Source of the DNA: Micromonospora chalcea
GTDB lineage: Bacteria; Actinomycetota; Actinomycetes; Mycobacteriales; Micromonosporaceae
Direction of reading: 5' to 3'
DNA length: 61,749 nt
Assembly: GCF_002926165.1 (NCBI RefSeq)
Contig: NZ_MAGP01000120.1
Location: forward strand, 1 to 61,749
Under the pieces are notes generated by a model. It saw nothing but the letters and a program-made list of their open reading frames with translations. It made no database searches and was not told where the DNA came from. Shown here piece after piece: positions 26,652-35,103 of this stretch (position 1 is the first letter of the stretch; every line of letters starts with the position of its first letter). Both the position numbers and the translations under genes were made by a program.

Positions 26652-27440
26652 ATGCTGGCGCGGCAGCGGCAGACGGCGATCCTGGAACGACTGCGTCTCG
26701 CCGGCGGCGTCCGGGTCACCGAACTGGCCGCCGAGTTCGGCGTGTCCGACATGACCATCCGCCGCGACCTGGACACGCTGCACGAGCAGGGCCTGCTCGC
26801 CAAGGTGCACGGCGGCGCGACGCCCGCCGGTCCCGGCTCGACCGACGAGCCCGGCTTCCGCGCCAAGGCCGACCGCCAGTCCGCCGAGAAGGCGGCGATC
26901 CTCGACCACGCCGCAGGGCTGGTCCGGCCCGGCGCCGCCATCGCGCTCTCCGCCGGCACCACCACCGCCGAGCTGGCCCGGCGACTTGTCGACGTGCCCG
27001 GCCTCACGGTGGTCACCAACTCGCTGCCGGTGGCGGAGGCGCTGCACGTCGGCGGCCGGCCCGACCAGACAGTGGTGCTCACCGGCGGGGTACGCACGCC
27101 GTCGGACGCGCTCGTCGGGCCGCTCGCCGTGGCCGCGATCGCCGCGCTCCACCTGGACGTGCTCTTTCTCGGCGTGCACGGCATCAGCGAACGGGCCGGG
27201 TTCACCACGCCCAATCTGATGGAGGCGGACACGAACCGGGCGCTCGTGGCCGCCGCGGACCGGCTCGTGGTGCTGGCCGACCACACCAAGTGGGGCACCG
27301 TCGGCATCTCGTCGATCGTGCCGCTGGACGCGGCAGACGTGCTGGTCACCGACGACCGGTTGGCGCCCGAGGCACGACGGGTACTCGACGACAGGGTGGG
27401 CGAGCTGGTGACGGTGCCCGCGCAGAGGGGGGCGCAGTGA
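26652..27440 (+). CDS. DeoR-family sugar-metabolism repressor
   Basis: A 262-residue regulator. The N-terminal helix-turn-helix (residues 5-57) reads R-Q-T-A-I-L-E-R-L, V-T-E-L-A-A-E-F-G-V-S-D-M-T-I-R-R-D-L-D and the following L-L-A-K-V-H-G-G-A. The C-terminal DeoR sensor domain has the phosphosugar-binding pattern S-A-G-T-T-T-A, D-V-L-F-L-G-V-H-G-I and D-H-T-K-W-G. ATG 26652 is preferred because GGAGGT lies 8 nt upstream; an earlier GTG exists at 26613. Its stop overlaps the GTG of galT (GTGA), so it almost certainly controls galactose use and responds to a sugar phosphate. Confidence 0.93.
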   Translation: MLARQRQTAILERLRLAGGVRVTELAAEFGVSDMTIRRDLDTLHEQGLLAKVHGGATPAGPGSTDEPGFRAKADRQSAEKAAILDHAAGLVRPGAAIALSAGTTTAELARRLVDVPGLTVVTNSLPVAEALHVGGRPDQTVVLTGGVRTPSDALVGPLAVAAIAALHLDVLFLGVHGISERAGFTTPNLMEADTNRALVAAADRLVVLADHTKWGTVGISSIVPLDAADVLVTDDRLAPEARRVLDDRVGELVTVPAQRGAQ

Positions 27441-28510
27441 AGCGTACGCAGATCGCGCTGGCCGACGGCCGCGAGCTGATCTACTTCGACGAGCGGGACG
27501 ACGTGGTCCGGGACCAGCCGGACCGGCGGGACCTGCCCCCTCCCCCGCCCGCCTCGCAGCTGCGGTACGACCCGCTGACCGACGAGTGGGTGGCGGTCGC
27601 GGTGCACCGGCAGACCCGCACGTTCCTGCCCCCGGCCGACCAGTGCCCGCTGTGCCCGTCCCGGGGCGACCGGCACAGCGAGATCCCGGCGCCGGACTAC
27701 GACGTGGTCGTGTTCGAGAACCGGTTCCCGTCGCTGAGCCAGCGGGTGGCCGACGAACCGGCCGAGATCACGCCCTTCACCCCGGTACGGCCCGGCCTCG
27801 GCAGGTGCGAGGTGGTCTGCTTCACCGACGACCACAACGCCTCGTTCGCCCGGCTCTCCCCGCACCGGGTGCGGACCGTGCTGGACGCGCTCGCCGACCG
27901 CACCGAAGCGCTGAGCGCGCTGCCCGGCGTGGAGCAGGTCTTCCCGTTCGAGAACCGGGGCGTGGAGATCGGGGTGACGCTGCACCACCCGCACGGGCAG
28001 ATCTACGCGTACCCGTTCGTCACGCCGCGTACCCGCGACATGCTGGCCGCCGCCCGGCGGCACGCCGAGCGCACCGGCGGCAACCTGTACGCCGACGTGC
28101 TGGCCGCCGAACGCGCCTCCGGGGAACGGGTGGTGACGAGCAACGAGCACTGGACCGCGTACGTCCCGGCGGCGGCGCGCTGGCCGTTCGAGGTGCACGT
28201 GGCGCCGCACCGGCCGGTGCCGGACATCCCGGCGCTCGACGACGCCGAGCGGGACGCGTTCGGGCCGCTATACCTGGACCTGCTGCGTCGCTTCGACGGG
28301 CTGTTCGACCTGCCGATGCCGTACATCGCGGCCTGGCACCAGGCGCCGGTACGGATCGACAGGGAGTTGGGCCACCTGCACCTGCAGCTGTTCAGCATCC
28401 GGCGGGCCAAGGACAAGCTGAAGTACCTGGCCGGGTCGGAGTCCGGCATGGGGGTGTTCATCAACGACATCGCCCCCGAGCGAGCCGCCGAGCTGCTGCG
28501 CGCCGCATGA
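27437..28510 (+). CDS. galT: Galactose-1-phosphate uridylyltransferase
   Basis: A 357-residue Leloir-pathway enzyme exchanging UDP between UDP-glucose and galactose-1-phosphate. The zinc-binding C-P-L-C is at 70-73 and the active-site H-P-H-G-Q at 184-188, with His186 expected to carry the uridylyl group. N-E-H-W and the late H-L-H-L-Q-L-F-S motif complete the HIT-like fold. The GTG start overlaps the deoR stop. No galK or galE follows within the window: the gene is immediately succeeded by the GGGCCC elements and convergent icd. Length is normal. Confidence 0.96.
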   Translation: MKRTQIALADGRELIYFDERDDVVRDQPDRRDLPPPPPASQLRYDPLTDEWVAVAVHRQTRTFLPPADQCPLCPSRGDRHSEIPAPDYDVVVFENRFPSLSQRVADEPAEITPFTPVRPGLGRCEVVCFTDDHNASFARLSPHRVRTVLDALADRTEALSALPGVEQVFPFENRGVEIGVTLHHPHGQIYAYPFVTPRTRDMLAAARRHAERTGGNLYADVLAAERASGERVVTSNEHWTAYVPAAARWPFEVHVAPHRPVPDIPALDDAERDAFGPLYLDLLRRFDGLFDLPMPYIAAWHQAPVRIDRELGHLHLQLFSIRRAKDKLKYLAGSESGMGVFINDIAPERAAELLRAA

Positions 28511-28562
28511 AAGGAAGGGCCCCTTGTTAACGCCTGCGGTAGAGAAAGGGCCCCTTCTTAAC
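28511..28562. repeat. GGGCCC double palindrome, copy 2
   Basis: Begins at the base after the galT stop. AAGGAAGGGCCCCTTGTTAA at 28511-28530, then a C, a GCCTGCGG-containing linker, and AGAAAGGGCCCCTTCTTAAC at 28543-28562. Same orientation as copy 1. Likely the galT terminator. Confidence 0.85.
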
Positions 28563-28766
28563 GACCGTGGCCCGGGCACGGGGGCGCGGGGGGCCCGGGA
28601 CAGGACCCCCCGCAGGGAAGGGACGGCTGGCTGCGCTCAGCAGCCTCGAAGGTCGGCCGCCCGGCGCGCGGCGACGGCCCACCTTCACGGACGCGACTGG
28701 CATCTCGTCCACCCTGTCAACGAGAACGCACCGAGCGAGGTCACGCCGCCCCGACGGCCCTGAGGT
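28563..28766. other. Segment bracketed by inverted repeat copies
   Basis: 204 nt between copy 2 and the oppositely oriented copy 3. It includes a G/C-run palindrome (GGGGGGCCC...GGACCCCCC, about 28590-28610). No convincing coding frame or RNA was seen. Confidence 0.4.
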
Positions 28767-28820
28767 GTTAAAAAGGGCCCCTTCCACAACGCGAGGCGTT
28801 AAGAAGGGGCCCTTCCTTAC
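28767..28820. repeat. GGGCCC double palindrome, copy 3 (inverted)
   Basis: Reads GTTAAAAAGGGCCCCTTCC then ACAAC, GCGAGGC, and GTTAAGAAGGGGCCCTTCCT then TAC. Its reverse complement matches copy 1 almost base for base. It ends 3 nt before the icd stop region, so it would terminate icd from the opposite side. Confidence 0.85.
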
Positions 28821-28823
28821 ACG

Positions 28824-30041
28824 TCAGGCGGCGAGCCGGCGCGCCAGGTTCTCGTCGAGCGCGTTCATGAACTCGTCGGTGGTCAGCCACGGGGCGTCCC
28901 GCGAGATGAGCAGCGCGAGGTCCTTGGTCATCTGGCCGCCCTCGACGGTGTCCACGATGACCTTCTCCAGCGTGTTCGCGAACTCGGTGACCGCCGGGGT
29001 GCCGTCCAGCTTGCCCCGGTGGGCCAGGCCCCGGGTCCAGGCGTAGATCGAGGCGATCGGGTTGGTCGAGGTCTTCTCGCCCTTCTGGTACTGCCGGTAG
29101 TGCCGGGTGACGGTGCCGTGGGCGGCCTCGGCCTCGACGGTGCGGCCGTCCGGGGAGAGCAGCACCGAGGTCATCAGGCCGAGCGAGCCGAAGCCCTGCG
29201 CGACGGTGTCGGACTGCACGTCACCGTCGTAGTTCTTGCAGGCCCAGACGTACCCGCCCTCCCACTTGAGCGCCGCGGCGACCATGTCGTCGATCAGCCG
29301 GTGCTCGTAGGTGAGGCCGGCGGCCTCGAACTCGGCCTTGAACTCGTTCTCGAACACCTCGGCGAAGATGTCCTTGAACCGGCCGTCGTACGCCTTGAGG
29401 ATGGTGTTCTTGGTGGACATGTAGACCGGGTAGTTGCGGTCCAGGCCGTACCGGAACGAGGCGCGGGCGAAGTCCCGGATCGACTCGTCGTAGTTGTACA
29501 TGCCCATGGCGATGCCGCCGCCGGGGAAGTTGGCGACCTCCATCTCCATCGGGGTGCCGCCGTCGGCCGGGGTGTAGGTGATGGTCACCGTGCCCGGGCC
29601 GGGGACGACGAAGTCGGTGGCCTTGTACTGGTCGCCGTGCGCGTGCCGGCCGATGATGATCGGCTTGGTCCAGCCCGGGACGAGCCGCGGCACGTTCGAC
29701 ATGATGATCGGCTCGCGGAAGACCACGCCGCCGAGGATGTTGCGGATGGTGCCGTTCGGCGACCGCCACATCTTCTTCAGGCCGAACTCCTCCACCCGGG
29801 CCTCGTCCGGGGTGATGGTGGCGCACTTGACGCCGACGCCGTGCTCCTTGATGGCGTTGGCGGCGTCGACGGTGACCTGGTCGTCGGTGGCGTCACGGTG
29901 CTGGATCGACAGGTCGTAGTAGTGCAGGTCGACGTCGAGGTAGGGCAGGATCAGCTGCTCCCGGATCTGCTTCCAGATGATCCGGGTCATCTCGTCGCCG
30001 TCGATCTCCACGACCGGGTTGTTTACCTTGATCTTCGCCAT
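28824..30041 (-). CDS. icd: NADP-dependent isocitrate dehydrogenase
   Basis: A 405-residue homodimeric, eukaryote-like (type II) isocitrate dehydrogenase. It starts M-A-K-I-K-V-N-N-P-V-V-E-I-D-G-D-E-M-T-R-I-I-W. Substrate residues lie in S-P-N-G-T-I-R-N-I-L-G-G. The cofactor region contains A-A-H-G-T-V-T-R-H, where the basic residue after H-G-T favours NADP. It oxidatively decarboxylates isocitrate to 2-oxoglutarate in the TCA cycle. It is divergent from an MBL hydrolase, and a perfect 16-bp palindrome lies 36-51 nt upstream of its ATG. It is grouped loosely with mdh and folD on the same strand. Confidence 0.97.
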   Translation of the reverse strand: MAKIKVNNPVVEIDGDEMTRIIWKQIREQLILPYLDVDLHYYDLSIQHRDATDDQVTVDAANAIKEHGVGVKCATITPDEARVEEFGLKKMWRSPNGTIRNILGGVVFREPIIMSNVPRLVPGWTKPIIIGRHAHGDQYKATDFVVPGPGTVTITYTPADGGTPMEMEVANFPGGGIAMGMYNYDESIRDFARASFRYGLDRNYPVYMSTKNTILKAYDGRFKDIFAEVFENEFKAEFEAAGLTYEHRLIDDMVAAALKWEGGYVWACKNYDGDVQSDTVAQGFGSLGLMTSVLLSPDGRTVEAEAAHGTVTRHYRQYQKGEKTSTNPIASIYAWTRGLAHRGKLDGTPAVTEFANTLEKVIVDTVEGGQMTKDLALLISRDAPWLTTDEFMNALDENLARRLAA

Positions 30042-30076
30042 CGGCCGGCGCTCCTCTCGGGGGACACGTGCTCAAG

Positions 30077-30092
30077 CAGTACGAGCGTACTG
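30077..30092. promoter_or_regulatory. Perfect palindrome upstream of icd
   Basis: CAGTACGAGCGTACTG: 7-bp perfect arms around two bases. It lies in the 139-nt divergent gap between icd and the MBL-fold gene, close to where the icd promoter should be. It fits a dimeric regulator site; the protein is unknown. Confidence 0.5.
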
Positions 30093-30180
30093 GAAACTGG
30101 CCGGCAGTCCCCAGGCGGCCCGGGTGGGCCGCCGGAAAAGCGGGCTGCGCCGTACCGCGACCCGCTGGCATCATCGTGCG

Positions 30181-30978
30181 ATGCCGCGCAGCCGCACCCT
30201 CGGGTCTATCACGGTCACCGCGCTGTCCGACGGCGAGGGGCCCTTCTTCCAGCCCCGCGGCGAGGCGTTTCCCGGCGCCACCCAGGCGCACTGGGCGGCT
30301 GCCGACCGGCTCGACCCGGGCGCCGTCACCGCCGACGGCCGGTGGTGGCTGCGGTTCCGCGCGTTCGCGGTGCGGACCGGCGACGGGCCGGTCACGCTCG
30401 TCGACGCCGGCATCGGCCCGGCCGACTCGCTCGCCGCGAGCTGGGCGCCGGTCCCCGGCCGGCTGCCGGCCGAGCTGGCCGCCGCCGAGATCGATCCGGC
30501 CGACGTCCGCACCGTGGTCCTCACCCACCTGCACACCGACCACGTGGGCTGGGCCGGCGCGCTGTTCCCGAACGCGGACCACCTGGTCCAGCGCGCCGAG
30601 CTGGACGCGCTGGAGCTGTTCCACCCGGAACTGCCGGCCCGGCTGCTGGGGCCGTTGCGCGCCGCCGGCCGCCTGCGGGTGGTCGACGGCGAGACGCCCC
30701 TCACCCCGGGGGTACGGCTGCTGCACACCCCAGGCCACACGCCGGGTCACCAGTCGGTGCTCATCGAGGCGGACGACGAGCGCCTCCTGATCACCGGCGA
30801 CCTGCTCGTGCACGCGATCCAGTTGGTCGCCCCGGAGCTGGCGTACGCCCACGAGGTGGACCCGGACGAAGCCCGCCACTCCCGCACGACCCTGCTGGCA
30901 ACCCTCTCCCCCGCCGTCCTGGCCACTCCCCACCTGACCGCTCCCTTCACCCCCCACCCCCGACCGGCTCGATCATGA
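30181..30978 (+). CDS. MBL-fold metallo-hydrolase
   Basis: A 265-residue metallo-beta-lactamase-fold protein. The dinuclear metal motif is H-L-H-T-D-H at 116-121, with later ligands in H-T-P-G-H-T-P-G-H, I-T-G-D-L-L and the C-terminal T-P-H-L. Lactonases, glyoxalase II-like thioesterases and other hydrolases share this pattern, so the substrate is open. ATG 30181 is chosen; the frame is open into icd on the other strand, but the upstream part is not protein-like. The stop lies inside the left arm of the palindromic element at 30970. Confidence 0.88.
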   Translation: MPRSRTLGSITVTALSDGEGPFFQPRGEAFPGATQAHWAAADRLDPGAVTADGRWWLRFRAFAVRTGDGPVTLVDAGIGPADSLAASWAPVPGRLPAELAAAEIDPADVRTVVLTHLHTDHVGWAGALFPNADHLVQRAELDALELFHPELPARLLGPLRAAGRLRVVDGETPLTPGVRLLHTPGHTPGHQSVLIEADDERLLITGDLLVHAIQLVAPELAYAHEVDPDEARHSRTTLLATLSPAVLATPHLTAPFTPHPRPARS

Positions 30979-31026
30979 GTTTGGCGGCGGAATTGGAGAT
31001 CGAATACGCCGTCAACTTCATGATCG
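30970..31026. repeat. Palindromic interspersed element, copy 3
   Basis: Arms 30970-30989 and 31007-31026 pair at 17 of 20 positions (outer CGATCATGA.../...TCATGATCG) around a 17-nt loop. Same GATCA-x-GA-GTT family as the copy at 143-209. It covers the stop codon of the MBL gene and lies between convergent genes. Confidence 0.6.
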
Positions 31027-31062
31027 ACGGGGAGGGCGGGAAGAGACGCGGGCGGGACAGCG

Positions 31063-31094
31063 GAAGGCCCGCCGGCAGAAGCCGGCGGGCCTTC
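31063..31094 (-). terminator. Terminator of mdh
   Basis: GAAGGCCCGCCGGC (31063-31076) pairs perfectly with GCCGGCGGGCCTTC (31081-31094), loop AGAA. It ends 18 nt from the mdh stop and, together with the palindrome at 30970-31026, should separate it from the convergent MBL gene. Confidence 0.85.
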
Positions 31095-31112
31095 TGCTCG
31101 ATGGGTCGGGCG

Positions 31113-32063
31113 TCACATGCTGGCGACGTCGCCCTGCTTGGCGCGGACGGCCTCGGCGGCCTCCTTCAGCGCGGCCAGCTCGTCGGCGTCCAGGTCGGTC
31201 TCGACGACCCGCTTCACGCCCTCGGCGCCGATCTCGGCCTCGACGCCCAGGTAGACGCCGGAGATGCCGTACTCGCCGTCGACCCAGGCGCAGACCGGCA
31301 TGACCTCGCCGGAGTCCTCGGCCACTGCCTTCGCCATCCGGGCCGCGGCGGCGGACGGGGCGTAGTACGCCGAACCGGTCTTGAGCAGCGCGACGACCTC
31401 GGCGCCACCGTTGCGGGTCTTGACGACCAGCTCCTCGATCTGCTCGGCCGGCATGACGTCACGCAGCGGCTTGCCGTTCACGGTGCTCTTGGACGGCACC
31501 GGGACCATCGTGTCGCCGTGCGAGCCGAGCGTCAGGGTCCGTACCGACTTCACCGGTACGCTCAGCGCCTCGGCGACGAAGTTGGTGAAGCGGGCGGTGT
31601 CCAGCATGCCGGCCTGGCCGAGCACCCGGTTGCGCGGGAACTGGGTGGCGAGCTGGGCCAGCGCGGTCATCTCGTCGAGCGGGTTGGACACCACGATGAC
31701 GACGGCGTTCGGCGCGTACTTGGCGACGTTCTCGGAGACCTGCCGGACGATCTTGGCGTTGGTCTCCAGCAGGTCCATCCGGCTCATGCCGGGCTTGCGC
31801 GGCAGGCCGGCGGTGATGACGACCACGTCCGAGCCCTCGATGGCGTCGTAGCCCTCGCCGTTCGGGCCGGTGGTGACGCCGACAACCTTGGTCTCGAAGC
31901 CCTCGACCGCGCGGGACTGGTTGAGGTCGAGCGCGAGACCCGCCGGCTTGCCCTCCACGATGTCGGTGATCACGACGGTGTCGAAGACGTCGTACTCGGC
32001 CAGGCGCTGTGCGGTGGTCGAGCCGTAGAAGCCGGCGCCGACGACAGTGACCTTCTTACCCAT
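31113..32063 (-). CDS. mdh: Malate dehydrogenase
   Basis: A 316-residue NAD-dependent malate dehydrogenase of the LDH-like group. The Rossmann motif is G-A-G-F-Y-G, the substrate loop is A-G-L-P-R-K-P-G-M-S-R-M-D-L, and V-V-S-N-P-L-D is present. The catalytic His is in L-G-S-H-G-D-T-M-V-P. It interconverts malate and oxaloacetate in the TCA cycle. The ATG at 32063 gives the typical M-G-K-K-V-T-V-V-G start. It is the same strand as icd and folD, but the gaps suggest separate transcripts. Confidence 0.97.
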   Translation of the reverse strand: MGKKVTVVGAGFYGSTTAQRLAEYDVFDTVVITDIVEGKPAGLALDLNQSRAVEGFETKVVGVTTGPNGEGYDAIEGSDVVVITAGLPRKPGMSRMDLLETNAKIVRQVSENVAKYAPNAVVIVVSNPLDEMTALAQLATQFPRNRVLGQAGMLDTARFTNFVAEALSVPVKSVRTLTLGSHGDTMVPVPSKSTVNGKPLRDVMPAEQIEELVVKTRNGGAEVVALLKTGSAYYAPSAAAARMAKAVAEDSGEVMPVCAWVDGEYGISGVYLGVEAEIGAEGVKRVVETDLDADELAALKEAAEAVRAKQGDVASM

Positions 32064-32161
32064 GGTCGTCCCACTCCCTGATCCCAGTCGGTTTTCCGGA
32101 CCGTATCAGCCATCCTGGCACCGATCGGGCCAGGGGCGGACGGTTATGACCTGGGTGGGTG

Positions 32162-33025
32162 TCAGCCCGCCCGCTCGGCCCGTTCGACCACGTTGGTGAG
32201 CAGCATCGCCCGGGTCATCGGACCGACGCCGCCGGGCATCGGCACGAGCTTGCCGGCGACCTCGGCGACCTCCGGGTCGACGTCGCCGGTGTAGCGGCCC
32301 TTGCCGTCGTCGCCGATCACGCGCGTGATGCCGACGTCGACCACTGTCGCGCCCGGGTTGACCATGTCGGCGGTGAGCAAACCCGGTACGCCGGCGGCGA
32401 CGATGACGACGTCGGCGGCGCGGGTGTGCGCGGCGAGGTCGAGCGTGCCGGTGTGGCAGAGCGTCACCGTGGCGTTCTCGCTGCGCCGGGTCAGCAGCAG
32501 GCCCAGCGGACGGCCGACCGTGTTGCCCCGGCCGACGACGGCCACGTTCGCGCCGCGCAGCGGCACGTCGTGGCGGCGCAGCAGCTCCACGATGCCGCGC
32601 GGGGTGCAGGGCAGCGGCGCGTCGTACCCGAGGACGAGCCGGCCCAGGTTGACCGGGTGCAGCCCGTCGGCGTCCTTGTCCGGGTCGATCGACTCCAGCG
32701 CACGCTGGGTGTCGAGGTGGCCGGGGAGCGGGAGCTGGACGATGTAGCCGTGGCAGGCCGGGTCGGCGTTCAGCTCGGCGAGCGCCGCGTCGAGCTGCTC
32801 CTGGGTGGCGTCCGCGGGCAGCGTGACCCGCAGCGAGGCGATGCCGACCTCGGCGCAGTCGCGGTGCTTGCCGTTGACGTACGCCTGGGAGCCGGGGTCC
32901 TCCCCGACCAGCACCGTGCCGAGGCCGGGGGTGATGCCGCGTTCCGCGAGCGCCTTGACCCGGGCCCGTAGCTCGTCCTTGATCTCCGCCGCGGTGGCCT
33001 TGCCGTCCAGGATCGTCGCCGTCAC
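32162..33025 (-). CDS. folD: Methylene-THF dehydrogenase/cyclohydrolase
   Basis: A 287-residue bifunctional enzyme converting 5,10-methylene-THF to 10-formyl-THF using NADP. The catalytic lysine is in A-Y-V-N-G-K-H, the folate motif is V-Q-L-P-L-P, the cofactor loop is G-R-G-N-T-V-G-R-P, and the end is P-M-P-G-G-V-G-P-M-T. It supplies the formyl donor used by PurN and PurH further along the window. It starts at ATG 33025. Full length. Confidence 0.97.
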   Translation of the reverse strand: MTATILDGKATAAEIKDELRARVKALAERGITPGLGTVLVGEDPGSQAYVNGKHRDCAEVGIASLRVTLPADATQEQLDAALAELNADPACHGYIVQLPLPGHLDTQRALESIDPDKDADGLHPVNLGRLVLGYDAPLPCTPRGIVELLRRHDVPLRGANVAVVGRGNTVGRPLGLLLTRRSENATVTLCHTGTLDLAAHTRAADVVIVAAGVPGLLTADMVNPGATVVDVGITRVIGDDGKGRYTGDVDPEVAEVAGKLVPMPGGVGPMTRAMLLTNVVERAERAG

Positions 33026-33317
33026 GTCGTGATCGTCTCACGCCCGCTGGCGGGCCCGGACGACGACGGCCGACGATCACGCTGCGCAACGTGCGCTAAG
33101 TCACGGAGAGTCACCAATCACGGTGACGCCGCAGCCCGGTCACACCCGGACGGGCAGGGACCGGACAGCGGGAACAGCCGTCGCAGACCGCCCGGCCACG
33201 CGCGGACCGGAACAGAGGCAACCAGGAAAGAACCAGGCAGGGGCGAGGTTTAGCACGCGCGAGCGGCAACGACAAGACAGGGCGAACACGATCCGTCATC
33301 GATCAACCACGCGCCAG

Positions 33318-33347
33318 TTGTCGATGGGCCGAACCGCGACCTACCGT
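33318..33347 (+). promoter_or_regulatory. Candidate promoter of peptide ABC operon 1
   Basis: TTGTCG (33318-33323), 18-nt spacer, TACCGT (33342-33347), leaving a leader of about 60 nt before the substrate-binding gene. The 390-nt gap 33026-33415 otherwise shows only AC/GC-rich sequence and a strong double ribosome-binding site (GAGGAGATGAGGAG). Confidence 0.45.
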
Positions 33348-33415
33348 TACCGCTCGTTGCGCAGAGTCACCCAACGTCGGGACGACCGCGCAGCGTGAGG
33401 AGATGAGGAGACCCC

Positions 33416-35014
33416 ATGCGTGTTCGTAGGCTCGCGGCCTGGGCCGCGCTCCCGCTCGCGGTGACGCTCGGCCTGACGGCCTGCGGCTCGGGCGGCGGCA
33501 GCGGCGGTGCCGGCAACCCCGACGCGGCCGTGCGGATCGAGATCGCCGAGCCGCAGCACCTGGTGCCCACAAACACCAACGAGACGAGCGGCTCCCAGGT
33601 CCTGTCGGCCCTGTTCAGCCCGCTCGTCGACTACGACGAGGCGAACAAGCCGCACGAGGTGGCGGCGGACTCGGTGACGACGTCGGACAACAAGGTCTGG
33701 ACGATCAAGCTGAAGCCCGGCTACACGTTCCACAACGGCGAGAAGGTCACCGCCGACAACTACATCGACGCCTGGAACTACGGCGCGTACGCCCCGAACG
33801 GCCAGAACTCCAGCTACTTCTTCGAGAAGGTGGCCGGCTACGACGACCTCCAGGGCGAGACGCCGAAGGCGAAGACGCTCAGCGGCCTGCAGAAGGTCGA
33901 CGACCTGACCTTCACCGTGACGCTCAACGAGCCGTACGTGGACTTCAAGTCGATGCTCGGCTACACCGCCTTCTACCCGCTGCCCGAGGCGGCCTTTTCC
34001 GCGCCGGGCGTGCTGGCCGAGGGCTACGAGCAGGCCCCGATCGGTCAGGGCCCGTTCAAGATGAAGGGCAGCTGGCAGCACGACGCCAAGGTCGAGGTGG
34101 AGCGCTACGACGCCTTCCCGGGCCAGCAGCCCAAGGTCGCCGGTGTCGAGTTCCGCATCTACCAGCAGCCGACCGCCGCGTACGCGGACGTGCTGTCGGA
34201 CAACCTCGACGTGATCAAGACGATCCCGACCGAGAACCTGTCCACCGCCGCGACCGACCTGGGCGACCGCTACCAGGAGAGCCCGGCCTCGTCGCTGCAG
34301 GTGCTGGCCTTCCCGACGTTCCAGGAGGAGTTCAGCAAGCCCGAGGTGCGCAAGGCCATCTCGATGGCGATCGACCGGGACGAGATCACCAAGTCGATCT
34401 TCAAGGACTCGCAGCGGCCGGCCCGCTCGTTCGTCTCGCCGGTGGTCGCCGGCTACCGGGAGAACACCATCGGCACCGCGGGCGCGTTCGACCCGGTCAA
34501 GGCCAAGGCCATGTACGAGGCCGCGGGCGGCCCGAAGAAGATCGAGCTGTCCTACAACGGCGACGGCGGCCACAAGGACTGGATCGACGCCACCTGCAAC
34601 CAGCTCAAGGCCAACCTGGGCGTGGACTGCGTCGGCACCGCCGAGCCGAAGTTCGCGGACCTGCTGACCAAGGTCAAGAAGAAGCAGCCGGTCGGCCTGT
34701 TCCGGATGGGCTGGGTCATGGACTACCCGTCCATGGAGAACTACCTCGGCCCGCTGTACAGCAGCACCGGCTCGTCGAACTACTACGGCTACAGCAACCC
34801 GGAGTTCGACAAGCTGCTCGCCGAGGGCGCCCGCGCGGCGACCGAGGACGAGGCGATCAAGAAGTACCAGGCGGCGGAGGACCTGCTCGCGCAGGACATG
34901 CCGGTGATCCCGCTGCGGTACGGGCAGAACAACTTCGGCCACTCGACCAAGGTCAAGAACGTCCACGTGGACCTCTTCGACCGGGTGGACCTGCTGAAGA
35001 TCGAACTCGCCTGA
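33416..35014 (+). CDS. Peptide ABC transporter substrate-binding lipoprotein 1
   Basis: A 532-residue SBP_bac_5 (family 5) extracellular binding protein. The signal peptide ends at lipobox L-T-A-C (20-23), followed by a G/S linker. Family landmarks are L-F-S-P-L-V-D-Y, W-T-I-K-L-K-P-G-Y-T-F-H-N-G-E, R-K-A-I-S-M-A-I-D-R and G-W-V-M-D-Y-P-S-M. It delivers peptides to the permeases encoded next. It is the first gene of a five-gene operon (binding protein, two permeases, two ATPases). A 13-bp hairpin directly after its stop probably raises its expression relative to the rest. It is a paralogue of the protein at 57324-58967. Confidence 0.95.
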   Translation: MRVRRLAAWAALPLAVTLGLTACGSGGGSGGAGNPDAAVRIEIAEPQHLVPTNTNETSGSQVLSALFSPLVDYDEANKPHEVAADSVTTSDNKVWTIKLKPGYTFHNGEKVTADNYIDAWNYGAYAPNGQNSSYFFEKVAGYDDLQGETPKAKTLSGLQKVDDLTFTVTLNEPYVDFKSMLGYTAFYPLPEAAFSAPGVLAEGYEQAPIGQGPFKMKGSWQHDAKVEVERYDAFPGQQPKVAGVEFRIYQQPTAAYADVLSDNLDVIKTIPTENLSTAATDLGDRYQESPASSLQVLAFPTFQEEFSKPEVRKAISMAIDRDEITKSIFKDSQRPARSFVSPVVAGYRENTIGTAGAFDPVKAKAMYEAAGGPKKIELSYNGDGGHKDWIDATCNQLKANLGVDCVGTAEPKFADLLTKVKKKQPVGLFRMGWVMDYPSMENYLGPLYSSTGSSNYYGYSNPEFDKLLAEGARAATEDEAIKKYQAAEDLLAQDMPVIPLRYGQNNFGHSTKVKNVHVDLFDRVDLLKIELA

Positions 35015-35027
35015 CACCCTGCTGACG

Positions 35028-35058
35028 GGCCGGGCCACCCCCACCGGGTGGCCCGGCC
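35028..35058 (+). terminator. Intra-operon hairpin after binding-protein gene 1
   Basis: GGCCGGGCCACCC (35028-35040) pairs perfectly with GGGTGGCCCGGCC (35046-35058), loop CCACC. It lies between the binding-protein gene and the first permease. Such stems typically attenuate read-through or stabilise the upstream mRNA. Confidence 0.75.
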
Positions 35059-35103
35059 TTGGCATTGGCCCGCATTTGCGCCGTTTTCGGCAGACTTGCC
35101 AGC

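Noticed and set aside
29019..32081. 1020-codon plus-strand frame across icd and mdh
   Set aside because: It is antisense to two unmistakable enzymes and consists of Val/Asp/His/Gly-rich shadow sequence.
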